From the NCBI GenBank assembly GCA_046350935.1, contig JAXLZK010000005.1, positions 1 to 64,000 on the forward strand: a DNA stretch of 64,000 nucleotides, in the 5' to 3' direction. This document shows, in pieces, positions 1-8,058 of the stretch. The translations under genes and the position numbers were made by a program. Source of the DNA: Nitrobium sp046350935 (lineage in GTDB: Bacteria > Nitrospirota > Thermodesulfovibrionia > Thermodesulfovibrionales > Dissulfurispiraceae). Numbering within the stretch: position 1 is the stretch's first letter; the number at the start of each line of letters is the position of its first letter. Under the pieces are notes generated by a model, which saw nothing but the letters and a program-made list of their open reading frames with translations, did not search any database and was not told the origin of the DNA.

Positions 1-66
1 CCCCATTGTCACGATCAGGGTCGTCTTCCCCGATCCGAGGTATCCCGCTATCTGCACCAACTTCAT
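1..66 (-). CDS. P-loop GTPase, N-terminus only (CobW/G3E-like)
   Basis: Only the first 22 codons are in the window. They begin MKLVQIAGYLGSGKTTL, and GYLGSGKTT is a Walker A loop of the type seen in CobW/G3E and related metallocenter-assembly GTPases. The ATG at 64-66 is preceded by a good ribosome binding site (GGGAGGAAGC). The gene lies downstream of the UroD-family methyltransferase in the same orientation, so a role in loading or reactivating its corrinoid or metal partner is plausible but inferred. The rest of the protein is off the window, so the family cannot be fixed. Confidence 0.7.
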   Translation of the reverse strand, partial: MKLVQIAGYLGSGKTTLIVTMG

Positions 67-180
67 GCTTCCTCCCTCATTTTTTACGGAAGTCTTATTC
101 TTCATGCAGGGTCTGCAGGACACCCCTGCCCGTTCCGGTGCCCTGCAGCTGCCCGCTGCTCTGCTTCCTCTGTGAAGCCT

Positions 181-1191
181 CTATGCGACCGACTTCAGTG
201 CGCTGACGAGCGCTTCCATGTTCTCCTTGGGCACCTCCGGCCACAGGTCGCAGCCCGGCCATACCGCGTTTGCTCCATCCTTGATGCACTTCACGACAAC
301 AGGGCCTACATCCTTTGCCGCGCCCTTATGCAGCACCTTCACCGGATCGAAGTTGCCGAGGACGATCACATTGGGTCCTACTTTCTGGCGGGTCTCCGCC
401 AGATTGTTCTTCTGGTCCACGCTGATGGCGTCCGCCCCGCACTCCACCATATCGGTGATGATGGCGTTGGTGTCTCCGCAGATATGGAGCACCGTGGGCT
501 TGGGCATCCCGGCGAGGATGCGCATCACATGGGGCTTGATGAGGCTCCTGAAGCTCCTCGGGCTCATGACGTCGGAGGTGCCGCCCATCTCCCTGAGCAC
601 AAAGTAGTCGGCTCCTGCGTCCCTGTACACCTGGAAGACCTTGATGATCACGTCGGAAAGCCTTTCGAGGATTGCGCCGATCCTGTCGGGATCGAGGAAG
701 GACTCCTCATAGAGCTCGTCCAGCTCCATTACCTGGCCCGCCAGGGTGAAGGGGCCGAGCACATAGGCGCCGATGGCGATCTCGTCTCCCATTTCCTTCT
801 TGATGGCCTTCATCGCACCGGTGACCACGGGGATCCTCCCGGCATTCGCCAGGTCGGCGGGGATCTTCACATCGTCGGCATACTTGACGCATTTCTCTTT
901 TATCGTGGGGTACAGCAGCCCCTCCACGTCGTCATAGTAGTTCATCTTCGCGCCGAGGGCCTCCGCCTCCACTCCGAGGTCGAAGGGAACGACCGCGCAC
1001 TCGAACCCGAACTCCTTGTAAGTGCCGAGGGCAGCCTTGGCCATCAGATCGGGGTCGCGGTGCGCCCTCGAGAAAACAACCCCATATTTGTCCAGGACGG
1101 GGGTGACCACGTTGCCCATGCCGCTGAAGATGGGGGGACGGTCCACCTTCTCCCCTTTCAGCATTTTCATTACTCTTTCCTTCGGTGTCAT
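181..1191 (-). CDS. UroD-family (MtaA/CmuA-like) methyltransferase
   Basis: This 336-residue protein is a TIM-barrel member of the uroporphyrinogen decarboxylase superfamily. It resembles the branch that moves methyl groups between corrinoid proteins and thiols such as coenzyme M (MtaA, CmuA) more than true HemE. The zinc-site signature of the methyltransferases is visible: H236 and C238 in HICGD, and C314 in WPGCDLWP. The N-terminus (MTPKERVMKMLKGEKVDRPP) is typical. It is followed on the same strand by a P-loop GTPase. No corrinoid protein is adjacent in the window, so the methyl donor and acceptor are unknown. A second paralogue lies at 11064-12062. Family assignment is firm; substrate is not. 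Confidence 0.85.
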   Translation of the reverse strand: MTPKERVMKMLKGEKVDRPPIFSGMGNVVTPVLDKYGVVFSRAHRDPDLMAKAALGTYKEFGFECAVVPFDLGVEAEALGAKMNYYDDVEGLLYPTIKEKCVKYADDVKIPADLANAGRIPVVTGAMKAIKKEMGDEIAIGAYVLGPFTLAGQVMELDELYEESFLDPDRIGAILERLSDVIIKVFQVYRDAGADYFVLREMGGTSDVMSPRSFRSLIKPHVMRILAGMPKPTVLHICGDTNAIITDMVECGADAISVDQKNNLAETRQKVGPNVIVLGNFDPVKVLHKGAAKDVGPVVVKCIKDGANAVWPGCDLWPEVPKENMEALVSALKSVA

Positions 1192-1396
1192 TACGCTATC
1201 TCCTTTCTTTTTTTCGGCTCTTTGTGATGTGTTTTATTGGTTCTTCACGGAGCGACTCCTTATAATGACATGATCGCCGCGCGGGGAACAATCGGGATTT
1301 CCCTGACATTGCCGTTAAAAAAACCCTACCTGCGTACGGGAAAAGGCAGATTGAGGAAGAAGGGAGAGCGCTTCCGCGGGAGAAAAGACAAAAAAA

Positions 1397-1424
1397 GCCG
1401 GGAAGGGGAGAACCCCTTCCCGGC
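1397..1424 (-). terminator. Rho-independent terminator of the porin gene
   Basis: A perfect 12-bp stem (GCCGGGAAGGGG pairing with CCCCTTCCCGGC) closes a 4-nt loop. Read on the minus strand it is followed by a run of seven T. It lies about 25 bases past the porin stop codon. Confidence 0.9.
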
Positions 1425-1447
1425 GGATGCATGAGGACTAAAAAAAG

Positions 1448-3082
1448 TTAAAACGCGTAGTTGGTTCTGAAATAGACACGCCAGATGTCAGCAGGATCGG
1501 TATTCGCGCTGACAGCGCCGGGGCTCGATTTCGTAGCATTGTACGCGGCAGCCTGTGCAGCGCTGACCTCGTAGAAGTTGCCGGTAAAGGCAACGGCGCC
1601 CACTACTCCGACGCTCAGGCCTTTCGCCACTTCATGGTGAATGCCTGCGTTGATTTCGGTCGCCATGTGGTTGTCGCCGTTGACGACCCTGTCTTCAGCA
1701 GACCACAGAACGCCGACTCCGGCTTCCAGAGTGGTCTTCGGGGTGAGCTTCGTGTTGCCCGTCAGCATGATGGCGGCAACACCGAGAGGCCTCTGCTCGA
1801 AGACGTTCGTTACGTCATAGATAAGGTACTGGTCCTGCGTCGTCCCGTCGATGTCGGGGAAGAGGATCTTCATCCCGGTGAGACCCATCCAGGCTGCTGC
1901 CAGGGAGTAGGCACCCGGAGTGTAGAAGCCGTTCTCCTTGATACCGATGGAAGGATTGTCGGTGGAGTCGTCACCGGTGACATACAAGCCGCTCAGCTTG
2001 AGGTTGACAGGACCGAGGGTGGTCCCGATTCCGAGGTTGGCCGCGACGCTGCTGATGTCAACATCGCTGATCCCGGCGGTTCCTGATTTGTACTGCCCGC
2101 CCTCATAGATGAGGAAGCCGTCGATATCGAAGTTCCCGGCCTTGTAGGTGAAGTTGACACCCGGCCAGTACAGGTTCATGGTGTACTTGTTCGTCCCGGT
2201 CAAGCTCTCATACCCGGTGGATACGTTGTAGTCCATGCAAGCAAACCCGCCCTTCGTGGTACAGCCCGCAGTACCGAGCACGCCGCTCGTCCCGGACTTG
2301 GCACCGGTCCTGTCCCACAGAGCATACAGGTTGAAGCCGAGGTTCAGCTCCTTGCTCGGGGCGTACGCCACTTCAGCCCTGACGAAGTCGGCGGAAGGGT
2401 TCGCGCCGGAAGTGGGCTGCCAGAAGCGGAAGAAACCCAGGGTGGCGTTCAGGTTGTCCGACACCTTGTAGTTCAGGTTGATACCCGGTGCATCAGCCCA
2501 GCCGAGAAGGATGCCGTTGTACGCGTCCTTCAGGTTCTGGATACCGACCGTAGCGGTGAGGTTCGTGTTGGGAATGTTGGCTACGATGTTCAGGTTCTTG
2601 GTCCAGAGATTGACCGAGTCGGACATGAGACCGCCGCCCGCGAGAAACGCGGTGTCATAGGCGGAGTTGCCCCAGTAGTAGTTGATTTCGAAAGCGAAGT
2701 TACCCGTTACGTAGTCGCCCAGCTTGGGAGAAATGTACAGCCTCGCCCTCTGCTCGAAGAAGTTTCTCGTGTCGTCGCTCGCAACAGCGGCGTTCTTGTC
2801 GGGCGGCATGATCTGACCGGCGCCGTAGGTGAGAGTATTGCTGATATGGTACCTGGTCCTGATGAAGCCCCCGAAGTCCACTTTCTTCTCATCCGCTGAA
2901 GGAGCAGCGGCGACTCCCTTGGGTGCGACAGCTTCCTGGTCCGCAATTCTCTTTTCCAGCTTGTTGATTCTGTCCATCAACTCTTTAATAACGGCGTCAT
3001 CGGCGGCGAAAGCCCCGTAAGGCATTGAAGCAGCTACGGCAAGCACTACAAGAAAAGCAATTTTCGAAAAAAACTTGCTCAT
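1448..3082 (-). CDS. Outer-membrane porin with N-terminal coiled coil
   Basis: A 544-residue secreted beta-barrel protein. Residues 1-27 form a signal peptide ending AFA. A short coiled coil follows (IKELMDRINKLEKRIADQE), as in porins tethered near the periplasmic face. The rest shows alternating beta-strand composition rich in G, N, Y and aromatic residues, and the chain ends in Phe (FRTNYAF), the usual barrel-assembly signal. The ribosome binding site is GGGAGGATAAGGT before ATG, and a strong terminator follows. It is monocistronic, directly downstream of the Mo-enzyme operon but separated by about 300 bases. The solute it passes cannot be read from sequence. Confidence 0.85.
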   Translation of the reverse strand: MSKFFSKIAFLVVLAVAASMPYGAFAADDAVIKELMDRINKLEKRIADQEAVAPKGVAAAPSADEKKVDFGGFIRTRYHISNTLTYGAGQIMPPDKNAAVASDDTRNFFEQRARLYISPKLGDYVTGNFAFEINYYWGNSAYDTAFLAGGGLMSDSVNLWTKNLNIVANIPNTNLTATVGIQNLKDAYNGILLGWADAPGINLNYKVSDNLNATLGFFRFWQPTSGANPSADFVRAEVAYAPSKELNLGFNLYALWDRTGAKSGTSGVLGTAGCTTKGGFACMDYNVSTGYESLTGTNKYTMNLYWPGVNFTYKAGNFDIDGFLIYEGGQYKSGTAGISDVDISSVAANLGIGTTLGPVNLKLSGLYVTGDDSTDNPSIGIKENGFYTPGAYSLAAAWMGLTGMKILFPDIDGTTQDQYLIYDVTNVFEQRPLGVAAIMLTGNTKLTPKTTLEAGVGVLWSAEDRVVNGDNHMATEINAGIHHEVAKGLSVGVVGAVAFTGNFYEVSAAQAAAYNATKSSPGAVSANTDPADIWRVYFRTNYAF

Positions 3083-3242
3083 ACCTTATCCTCCCTTGTT
3101 AATAATAGATAGTGCAGCGTACACTTACTCTTCAAGAACTTCGGTCATCTCTTTTTCTGATTAATTCACTTCCCTCCTCTCTGCCGTTCTCCCGTTTTCG
3201 TTACCATGGGTACCTCTTATTTTTTTTCATGTAATGTGATGT

Positions 3243-3268
3243 GCGGATGCCGCCGGAGCGGCATCCGC
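3243..3268. other. Strong hairpin in the 309-base gap between the Fe-S subunit and porin genes
   Basis: Two 11-bp arms (GCGGATGCCGC and GCGGCATCCGC) close a 4-nt loop. There is no T-run on either side. It lies 125-150 bases past the Fe-S subunit stop and upstream of the porin, so it may end or stabilise the Mo-enzyme transcript. The rest of 3083-3391 holds no gene. The porin promoter presumably lies near 3100-3140, where a TTGAAG...TATCTA pair can be read on the minus strand, but this is weak. Confidence 0.5.
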
Positions 3269-3391
3269 GGGAACCCTTACCGGCGCAAACGTACCCTTAC
3301 ATTATACATAGCCATTATACCCGAAATCAACGGCTTTGGTATGCCAGCCTCCCCGCTTTTTTTCGGGCGGGCACGAAAGCACCCTGCCATC

Positions 3392-4036
3392 CTATCCTTT
3401 AAAGCCCGCTTTCTCTTCAGGCCCCTTCTTCTGGTCATCCATCATCGGGGCAATTACCGGATAGCGCGTCTGCTTCGCCGGCTTCCTGAGGATGAACCGG
3501 TGGTTCGGAGTGGTAATGCTCTTGTCGGGCAGCTCCGGGAGGTTGTCCACCGTCCCCTCGACTTTAGCGAGGGTGCCGAGCGAAGTCACGACCTTCCCGG
3601 AATCGAGGTCGAGCATCCCCAGCGCGCCCACGGGGCAGCCCTTCACGCAGGAAGGGATCTGGTTCGCATCGAGCCGCTGGTAGCAGAGCTCGCACTTCCG
3701 CACCTTGTTGGCGGGTGCGTAATACTGGGGCGCTCCGTAGGGACAGGCCGCAATGCATTTCTTGCAGCCGATGCAGGCGTCCTGGTTCTGCACGACGACT
3801 CCGTCCGCACGCTTGCTGTAAGCGGACACGGGACAGGAGGGCGCGCAGGCCGGCTTGTCGCAGTGGACGCATGCGGTATTGACGAACTGCCTCTCGGGGA
3901 CGTCCGGATTTTCGTCCGCCGGGCGCACGGTCCGGTAGTTGATATCCGGCGGGGTCTGGTACTCGTTCTTGCAGGCAAGAACGCAGGTACCGCATCCCAC
4001 GCATTTATTCTGGTCGAATAAGAATTTTCTCTTCAT
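3392..4036 (-). CDS. Four-cluster Fe-S electron-transfer subunit (DmsB/PhsB-like)
   Basis: A 214-residue ferredoxin-like subunit with four cysteine groups, each able to hold a 4Fe-4S cluster: CVGCGTCVLACK near residue 12, CVHCDKPACAPSC, CIGCKKCIAACPYGAP, and CELCYQR...CVKGCP. This is the standard layout of the electron-transfer subunit of DMSO-reductase-family complexes. It lacks a signal peptide, as expected if it travels through Tat with the catalytic subunit. It starts 14 bases after the catalytic gene's stop, clearly in one operon. No membrane-anchor gene (DmsC/NrfD type) follows, so the link to the quinone pool or a cytochrome is missing from this locus. Confidence 0.9.
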   Translation of the reverse strand: MKRKFLFDQNKCVGCGTCVLACKNEYQTPPDINYRTVRPADENPDVPERQFVNTACVHCDKPACAPSCPVSAYSKRADGVVVQNQDACIGCKKCIAACPYGAPQYYAPANKVRKCELCYQRLDANQIPSCVKGCPVGALGMLDLDSGKVVTSLGTLAKVEGTVDNLPELPDKSITTPNHRFILRKPAKQTRYPVIAPMMDDQKKGPEEKAGFKG

Positions 4037-4049
4037 CGGGTTGCCTCCT

Positions 4050-6287
4050 TTACGCTTTCTCGACTTTCACGAAGTTGTCGTGAAAGGCGATGCCCGGGTT
4101 TCCGGTATTGCGCTTCCCCATGTCGGCAGGGATTGCCTTGACGGTGTTGTTCACACAGAAGTCCGATTTCCAGAACCAGTTCTCATAGGTAGCCACCACG
4201 TCCTTCGGCACTACCTTGGTGAGCCGCGCCCGCAGGGTGATTGAGCCGAGGTCGTTGGAAACCTTGACCTTGTCTCCATCCTTGATCCCGCGCTCCGCCG
4301 CGAGGTCGGGATGGATCTCGAGGACCGGTTCGGGGTTGTGCGCCATCATCCACGGGTTGTTCTGGAACTGTGAATGGAGACCCGTACGCGAGTGGGGAGA
4401 CAGGAGCCGGACGGTGTACTCCTTCTGCGTGGGGGCCATCGGATCCTTGTAGACGGGCAGCGCGGGGTGGCCGTCCGCCTGGGCGACGATCGACTTGAAC
4501 TCGTATTTGCCGGACGGACTCGGGAATTTGTTGTCCGAGTATCCGGGGTTGGGGAACTTCGCCTTCTGCGGCCCCTTCTTCAGGTCTTTCCAGCTCGAGA
4601 TGCCGAAGAGCTTATGGATCCCGTCGTTGAACTCCTTCTCGGTCCATTCCTGCATGTCTCCACCCGTGGGGTAGGTGCAGGAGCCGGGCCTCAGCTCGTT
4701 CATCCTCTTGGAGAGAGCCCATGCGATTTCGAGGTCCGTCTTGGACTCGTAAAGGGGCTCGATGCACTTTTCCGCGAGGGCGATCCAGTAGTGCCAATAG
4801 CTTACGTTGACGCCCGGGTGCTCGTAGTGGGTGGTGGTGGGCAGCACGATATCGGCCATCTCCGCAGTGCGGGTGAAAGCGTGATCGACTACCACGACGA
4901 GCTCGAGGCCTTCCAGCGCCTTTTTGACCACCGGCGTTTCGGGGTCCTGGCTCATGGTGTTCCTGCAGGCTGTCCAGAGCATCTTGATCGGGGGATTGCA
5001 GGCGTCGAGCACCATCTGGCCGAAATTGTTCATGTTGATGTTCCGGTGGCCGCTCCCCACCGTGCCTGCGGGCTGCTTCATGACCATGGCGTGGTAGTTG
5101 AAGCCCCAGGTTGCAAGGTGGCCGTAATTCGCGCCTCCGCCCGGGCGGGTGGCGTTCCCCGTCATGGCCGCGAGGGCGTCGACGTTCCGGACGTTCTGCC
5201 CGCCGTTCGTATGCCTCTGGAAACCGTATCCGATCCAGGTGCAGGCGGGTTTTGCCGCGGCAAACTCTTTTGCCACCTGCTCAATGACGGCAACAGGGAC
5301 GCCCGTGGTCTTGGACGCCCATTCGACGGTGACGTTCTTCTTCAGGTAGTCGGCAAACTCGCCGAAGCCTGAGGAGTGCTGGTCGACCCATGCCTTGTCG
5401 TACAGGTTGTTGTCCAGGATGTAACGGGCCATGCCGAGGGCGAGGGCTCCATCAGTGGAGGGTCTGATCTGGATGTGGAGGTCTGCCTTGGAGGCGGTGG
5501 AGGTGCAGATGGGGTCGATGACCACCATTTTCGCTCCGTTCTCCCGGGCCTTGTTGATGAATTTCATGGTGTGGATGGAGGTCCAGGCGGGGTTTGAGCC
5601 CCAGAGGACGAAGTATTTCGACTTGGCGAAATCTTCAGGGTCCGTATTCCACATATAGCCGTAATCGTATCCCTGCGCGTCGATTCCGGCAGGCCAGCAC
5701 GGGGTGCCCTGGACCAGGCTGATGTAGCCGAGACTGCTCATCAGACCCTCGACGCAGTAGTGCCAGATGTTGAAGTTGCCGGAATACTTGTTCATACAGA
5801 TGGGGTAGGTGGAGCCGTACCGGTCCTTGAGGTCCAGTACCTTCTTCGCGATGACGTCCATCGCCTGATCCCAGGAGATACGCTTCCAGTTACCCGACCC
5901 GCGGGGCGACTGCATCATGGGATATTTGATCCTGTTCGGGTCGTACACCTTGTTCGTATAGGTGTATCCCTTCAAGCAGAGGGAATTGCCCGTAAAGGTG
6001 TTCATGGGGTTTGCATCCACCTTGCGGATAACGCCGTCCTTCACCTGCACCAACTGCGAGCAGGTGTCGTAACAGTTCCTCGGACACGCGCTTACAAAAG
6101 TCTTCATCGACGGGTCACCGATAGGCGCAGCCGCAGACCGAGCGTCCTTGGGATCCAACTGAGAAAATCCGGACAGGGCGAGCCAACTCCCCGCTGCCAG
6201 TCCTCCCTTTACAAACGACCTTCGAGACAGGCTCGAAGCTAACGCGCGGTCGACAATACTATCGATTTCCCGCTTGCCTTCTCCCAT
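4050..6287 (-). CDS. Tat-exported molybdopterin oxidoreductase catalytic subunit
   Basis: A 745-residue DMSO-reductase-family enzyme. I place the start at 6287 because AAGGAGG lies just upstream; a longer reading to 6344 lacks this. The N-terminus carries a twin-arginine signal (SRRSFVKGG). Cysteines 68, 72, 76 and 104 form a C-x3-C-x3-C...C site for one 4Fe-4S cluster. C197 in GTPCWPAG lies about where the family's molybdenum ligand usually sits (inference). The C-terminal domain has the usual molybdopterin-binding SPHSRTGLHSQ-type segment. It is encoded between a TorD-like chaperone (28-base overlap) and a four-cluster Fe-S protein. The substrate (sulfur, selenium, N-oxide or other) cannot be told. 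Confidence 0.9.
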   Translation of the reverse strand: MGEGKREIDSIVDRALASSLSRRSFVKGGLAAGSWLALSGFSQLDPKDARSAAAPIGDPSMKTFVSACPRNCYDTCSQLVQVKDGVIRKVDANPMNTFTGNSLCLKGYTYTNKVYDPNRIKYPMMQSPRGSGNWKRISWDQAMDVIAKKVLDLKDRYGSTYPICMNKYSGNFNIWHYCVEGLMSSLGYISLVQGTPCWPAGIDAQGYDYGYMWNTDPEDFAKSKYFVLWGSNPAWTSIHTMKFINKARENGAKMVVIDPICTSTASKADLHIQIRPSTDGALALGMARYILDNNLYDKAWVDQHSSGFGEFADYLKKNVTVEWASKTTGVPVAVIEQVAKEFAAAKPACTWIGYGFQRHTNGGQNVRNVDALAAMTGNATRPGGGANYGHLATWGFNYHAMVMKQPAGTVGSGHRNINMNNFGQMVLDACNPPIKMLWTACRNTMSQDPETPVVKKALEGLELVVVVDHAFTRTAEMADIVLPTTTHYEHPGVNVSYWHYWIALAEKCIEPLYESKTDLEIAWALSKRMNELRPGSCTYPTGGDMQEWTEKEFNDGIHKLFGISSWKDLKKGPQKAKFPNPGYSDNKFPSPSGKYEFKSIVAQADGHPALPVYKDPMAPTQKEYTVRLLSPHSRTGLHSQFQNNPWMMAHNPEPVLEIHPDLAAERGIKDGDKVKVSNDLGSITLRARLTKVVPKDVVATYENWFWKSDFCVNNTVKAIPADMGKRNTGNPGIAFHDNFVKVEKA

Positions 6288-7020
6288 TGTAGCCTCCTTG
6301 TTTGTTGTTTTCTTTCGGGTGGATCTCTTCCCCCGTCGAGGCAAGGGAATCCCCTACCTCCCCAAGTACCTGTACATCGTTCTGAAGAATGAGGGGGGTT
6401 ACGCCGGCCAGGGCACTGAAGAAGGCGGACCGGGTGCCCTCCTGTATCATTCTGCAGAATTCTGCAACCCATATAAGGAGATGCTCGTGCAGGAAAGCCT
6501 GCTCCGTACGGATGAGCCTCCTTATCTCCTGCGCCTCTCCTCTCTCAATCGCCTGAAGGCAGCGGGACTGGAGAAGGGAGAGGTATGTCAGCTCGGCGGA
6601 AATATGGTCATCGGGCTCCCTTGCCTCCAGGGTCATCCGGAATCCGATCTCGTGGTACGCATTCCGGACGGCAAGGGTGGTGTCGCCCATGACGAGGCGG
6701 TGTTCGGTCCGGTACACCGATTCGTAGGGAGGCGCGACCAGGCGGGCCGGACCCACGAAAAGACGGTTATACTCGAACTCGATGCTTTCGAGGGTTTCCG
6801 GAGAGATCCTTTCCGCTTCCGACAGATAGGCGGCCAGGGCATCCCCGAGGGGCGGGCCGGCCGGAGCGAGGATCTCGCGATACTCCCGAAGAGTGGCGCC
6901 GTCTTCTTTTATGGCGGCGCAGTCGAAGAGACCGGCATATATTTTCGCAAAATGAGAGTACGTGCACATACGTGCATAGGTAATCGCGTGGAACGCGGTC
7001 AACAGGCGTTCTTCAGTCAT
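6259..7020 (-). CDS. TorD/DmsD-family Mo-enzyme maturation chaperone
   Basis: A 253-residue, largely helical protein of the TorD/NarJ-like chaperone family, which binds the Tat signal of a molybdoenzyme until cofactor insertion is done. The characteristic central segment is visible (EFEYNRLFVGPARLVAPPYES), followed by HISAELTYLSLL. The C-terminus runs 28 bases into the catalytic-subunit gene, suggesting translational coupling and making it the dedicated chaperone for that enzyme. It is the first gene of the operon. The tail after about residue 225 (KENNKQGGYNGRRQ) is probably just the read-through over the next ribosome binding site. Confidence 0.85.
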   Translation of the reverse strand: MTEERLLTAFHAITYARMCTYSHFAKIYAGLFDCAAIKEDGATLREYREILAPAGPPLGDALAAYLSEAERISPETLESIEFEYNRLFVGPARLVAPPYESVYRTEHRLVMGDTTLAVRNAYHEIGFRMTLEAREPDDHISAELTYLSLLQSRCLQAIERGEAQEIRRLIRTEQAFLHEHLLIWVAEFCRMIQEGTRSAFFSALAGVTPLILQNDVQVLGEVGDSLASTGEEIHPKENNKQGGYNGRRQAGNR

Positions 7021-7039
7021 TTCTTTCTCCCCGGTGAGA

Positions 7040-7095
7040 TATGCTTCTATAGTATGTACTCTTTTTCATGAACAAATGCAATCAGGTTTTCCCTT
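7040..7095 (-). promoter_or_regulatory. Probable promoter of the Mo-enzyme operon
   Basis: The 375-base gap 7021-7395 has no gene. On the minus strand an AT-rich stretch just upstream of the chaperone gene offers TTGCAT, 17 bases, TACATA (or TTGTTC, 17 bases, CTATAG). No clear regulator site was found. The neighbouring two-component system is a candidate regulator by position only. Confidence 0.35.
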
Positions 7096-7356
7096 ACGGC
7101 AAATCGGAAAAACCCTTACAAAGAACGGAGAGTGTGCCGTTCCTCTGCCGGGCCTGCCGCCGGTGCGGAAAAAAACAAGGAAGGGAGTGCGGGGGGTGAA
7201 AAAGGATGCTTCAGGAGAAAAACAAGGTAAATCAGATGGATCTACAAGAAGGTGCTTCATACGTCCTGCTTCCTTGTGCTGCGTGCCTGCATTTCTCTAC
7301 TATATATGTCCTGTTTACGATGCGTCAATAGGCGCCGCACAATTGACAGAGATCCT

Positions 7357-7395
7357 CCCGACGCCGGGAGAGACAGGGCTTCTTCCGGCGTCGGG
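7357..7395 (-). terminator. Hairpin directly after the response regulator stop
   Basis: Arms CCCGACGCCGG and CCGGCGTCGGG (11 bp, perfect) enclose 17 bases, beginning next to the stop codon. There is no T-run, so it may be a weak or factor-assisted terminator or an mRNA-stabilising element. Confidence 0.45.
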
Positions 7396-8040
7396 CTATA
7401 GCGAGGTGAGGCCCTCCCTGATGGCGTACTTAGTGAGCTCTGCGATCGTATGGATGCCCAGCTTGTCCATGATCCTGTTGCGGTGCGTCTCGATGGTTTT
7501 GATGCTCACCCGGAGATGAGAGGCGATCTCCTTCGTGGTCTCCCCCTCCGCCAGAAGCTGGAGCACCTCCCTCTCCCTGTCGGTCAGGACGGAGAAAACC
7601 GAAGGCTCCTCCTTTCTCGAATGGATGAAGTCCTCCACCACAACCCCCGCGATTCCCGGGCTGAGGTACGTCTTGTTCTCCATGACGGCCCGTATGGCGA
7701 GCACCAGCTCCTCGAAGGCGCAGTCCTTCAGCAGGTAGGCGGACGCTCCCGCCTTCAGCATCTCCATGACGAACCGCTTGTCGGAATGCATGGACAGGGC
7801 GATGACCTTGATCCCCGGCTGTTCGGCCATGATCTGGCGGGCGGCCTCGATTCCGTTCAGATCGGGCATGGCGATATCCATCACCACGATCTCGGGAGCC
7901 ATTTTCCTGACAAGCTGCACCGCCTCCCTGCCGTCTTCGGCCTCGGCGATCACCTCGATGTCCGAATTCTTCTGCAGAAGCGTCCGGAGGCCGTCCCGTA
8001 CGATTTTGTGGTCATCCGCCAAAAGAACTTTCAAGCTCAT
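7396..8040 (-). CDS. NarL/FixJ-type response regulator
   Basis: A 214-residue regulator with an N-terminal receiver domain (acidic pocket D9/D10, phospho-acceptor D55 in VVMDIAMPD, and K104-type lysine in LLKDC) and a C-terminal LuxR-type helix-turn-helix (LTDREREVLQLLAEG, then SIKTIETHRNRIMDKL). It binds DNA after phosphorylation. The partner kinase gene ends 18 bases upstream, so the pair is one operon. Next to a respiratory Mo-enzyme operon, control of anaerobic respiration genes is a reasonable guess, but no binding site is proven here. Confidence 0.92.
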   Translation of the reverse strand: MSLKVLLADDHKIVRDGLRTLLQKNSDIEVIAEAEDGREAVQLVRKMAPEIVVMDIAMPDLNGIEAARQIMAEQPGIKVIALSMHSDKRFVMEMLKAGASAYLLKDCAFEELVLAIRAVMENKTYLSPGIAGVVVEDFIHSRKEEPSVFSVLTDREREVLQLLAEGETTKEIASHLRVSIKTIETHRNRIMDKLGIHTIAELTKYAIREGLTSL

Positions 8041-8058
8041 TCTCTCTTTGCTCCGGCC

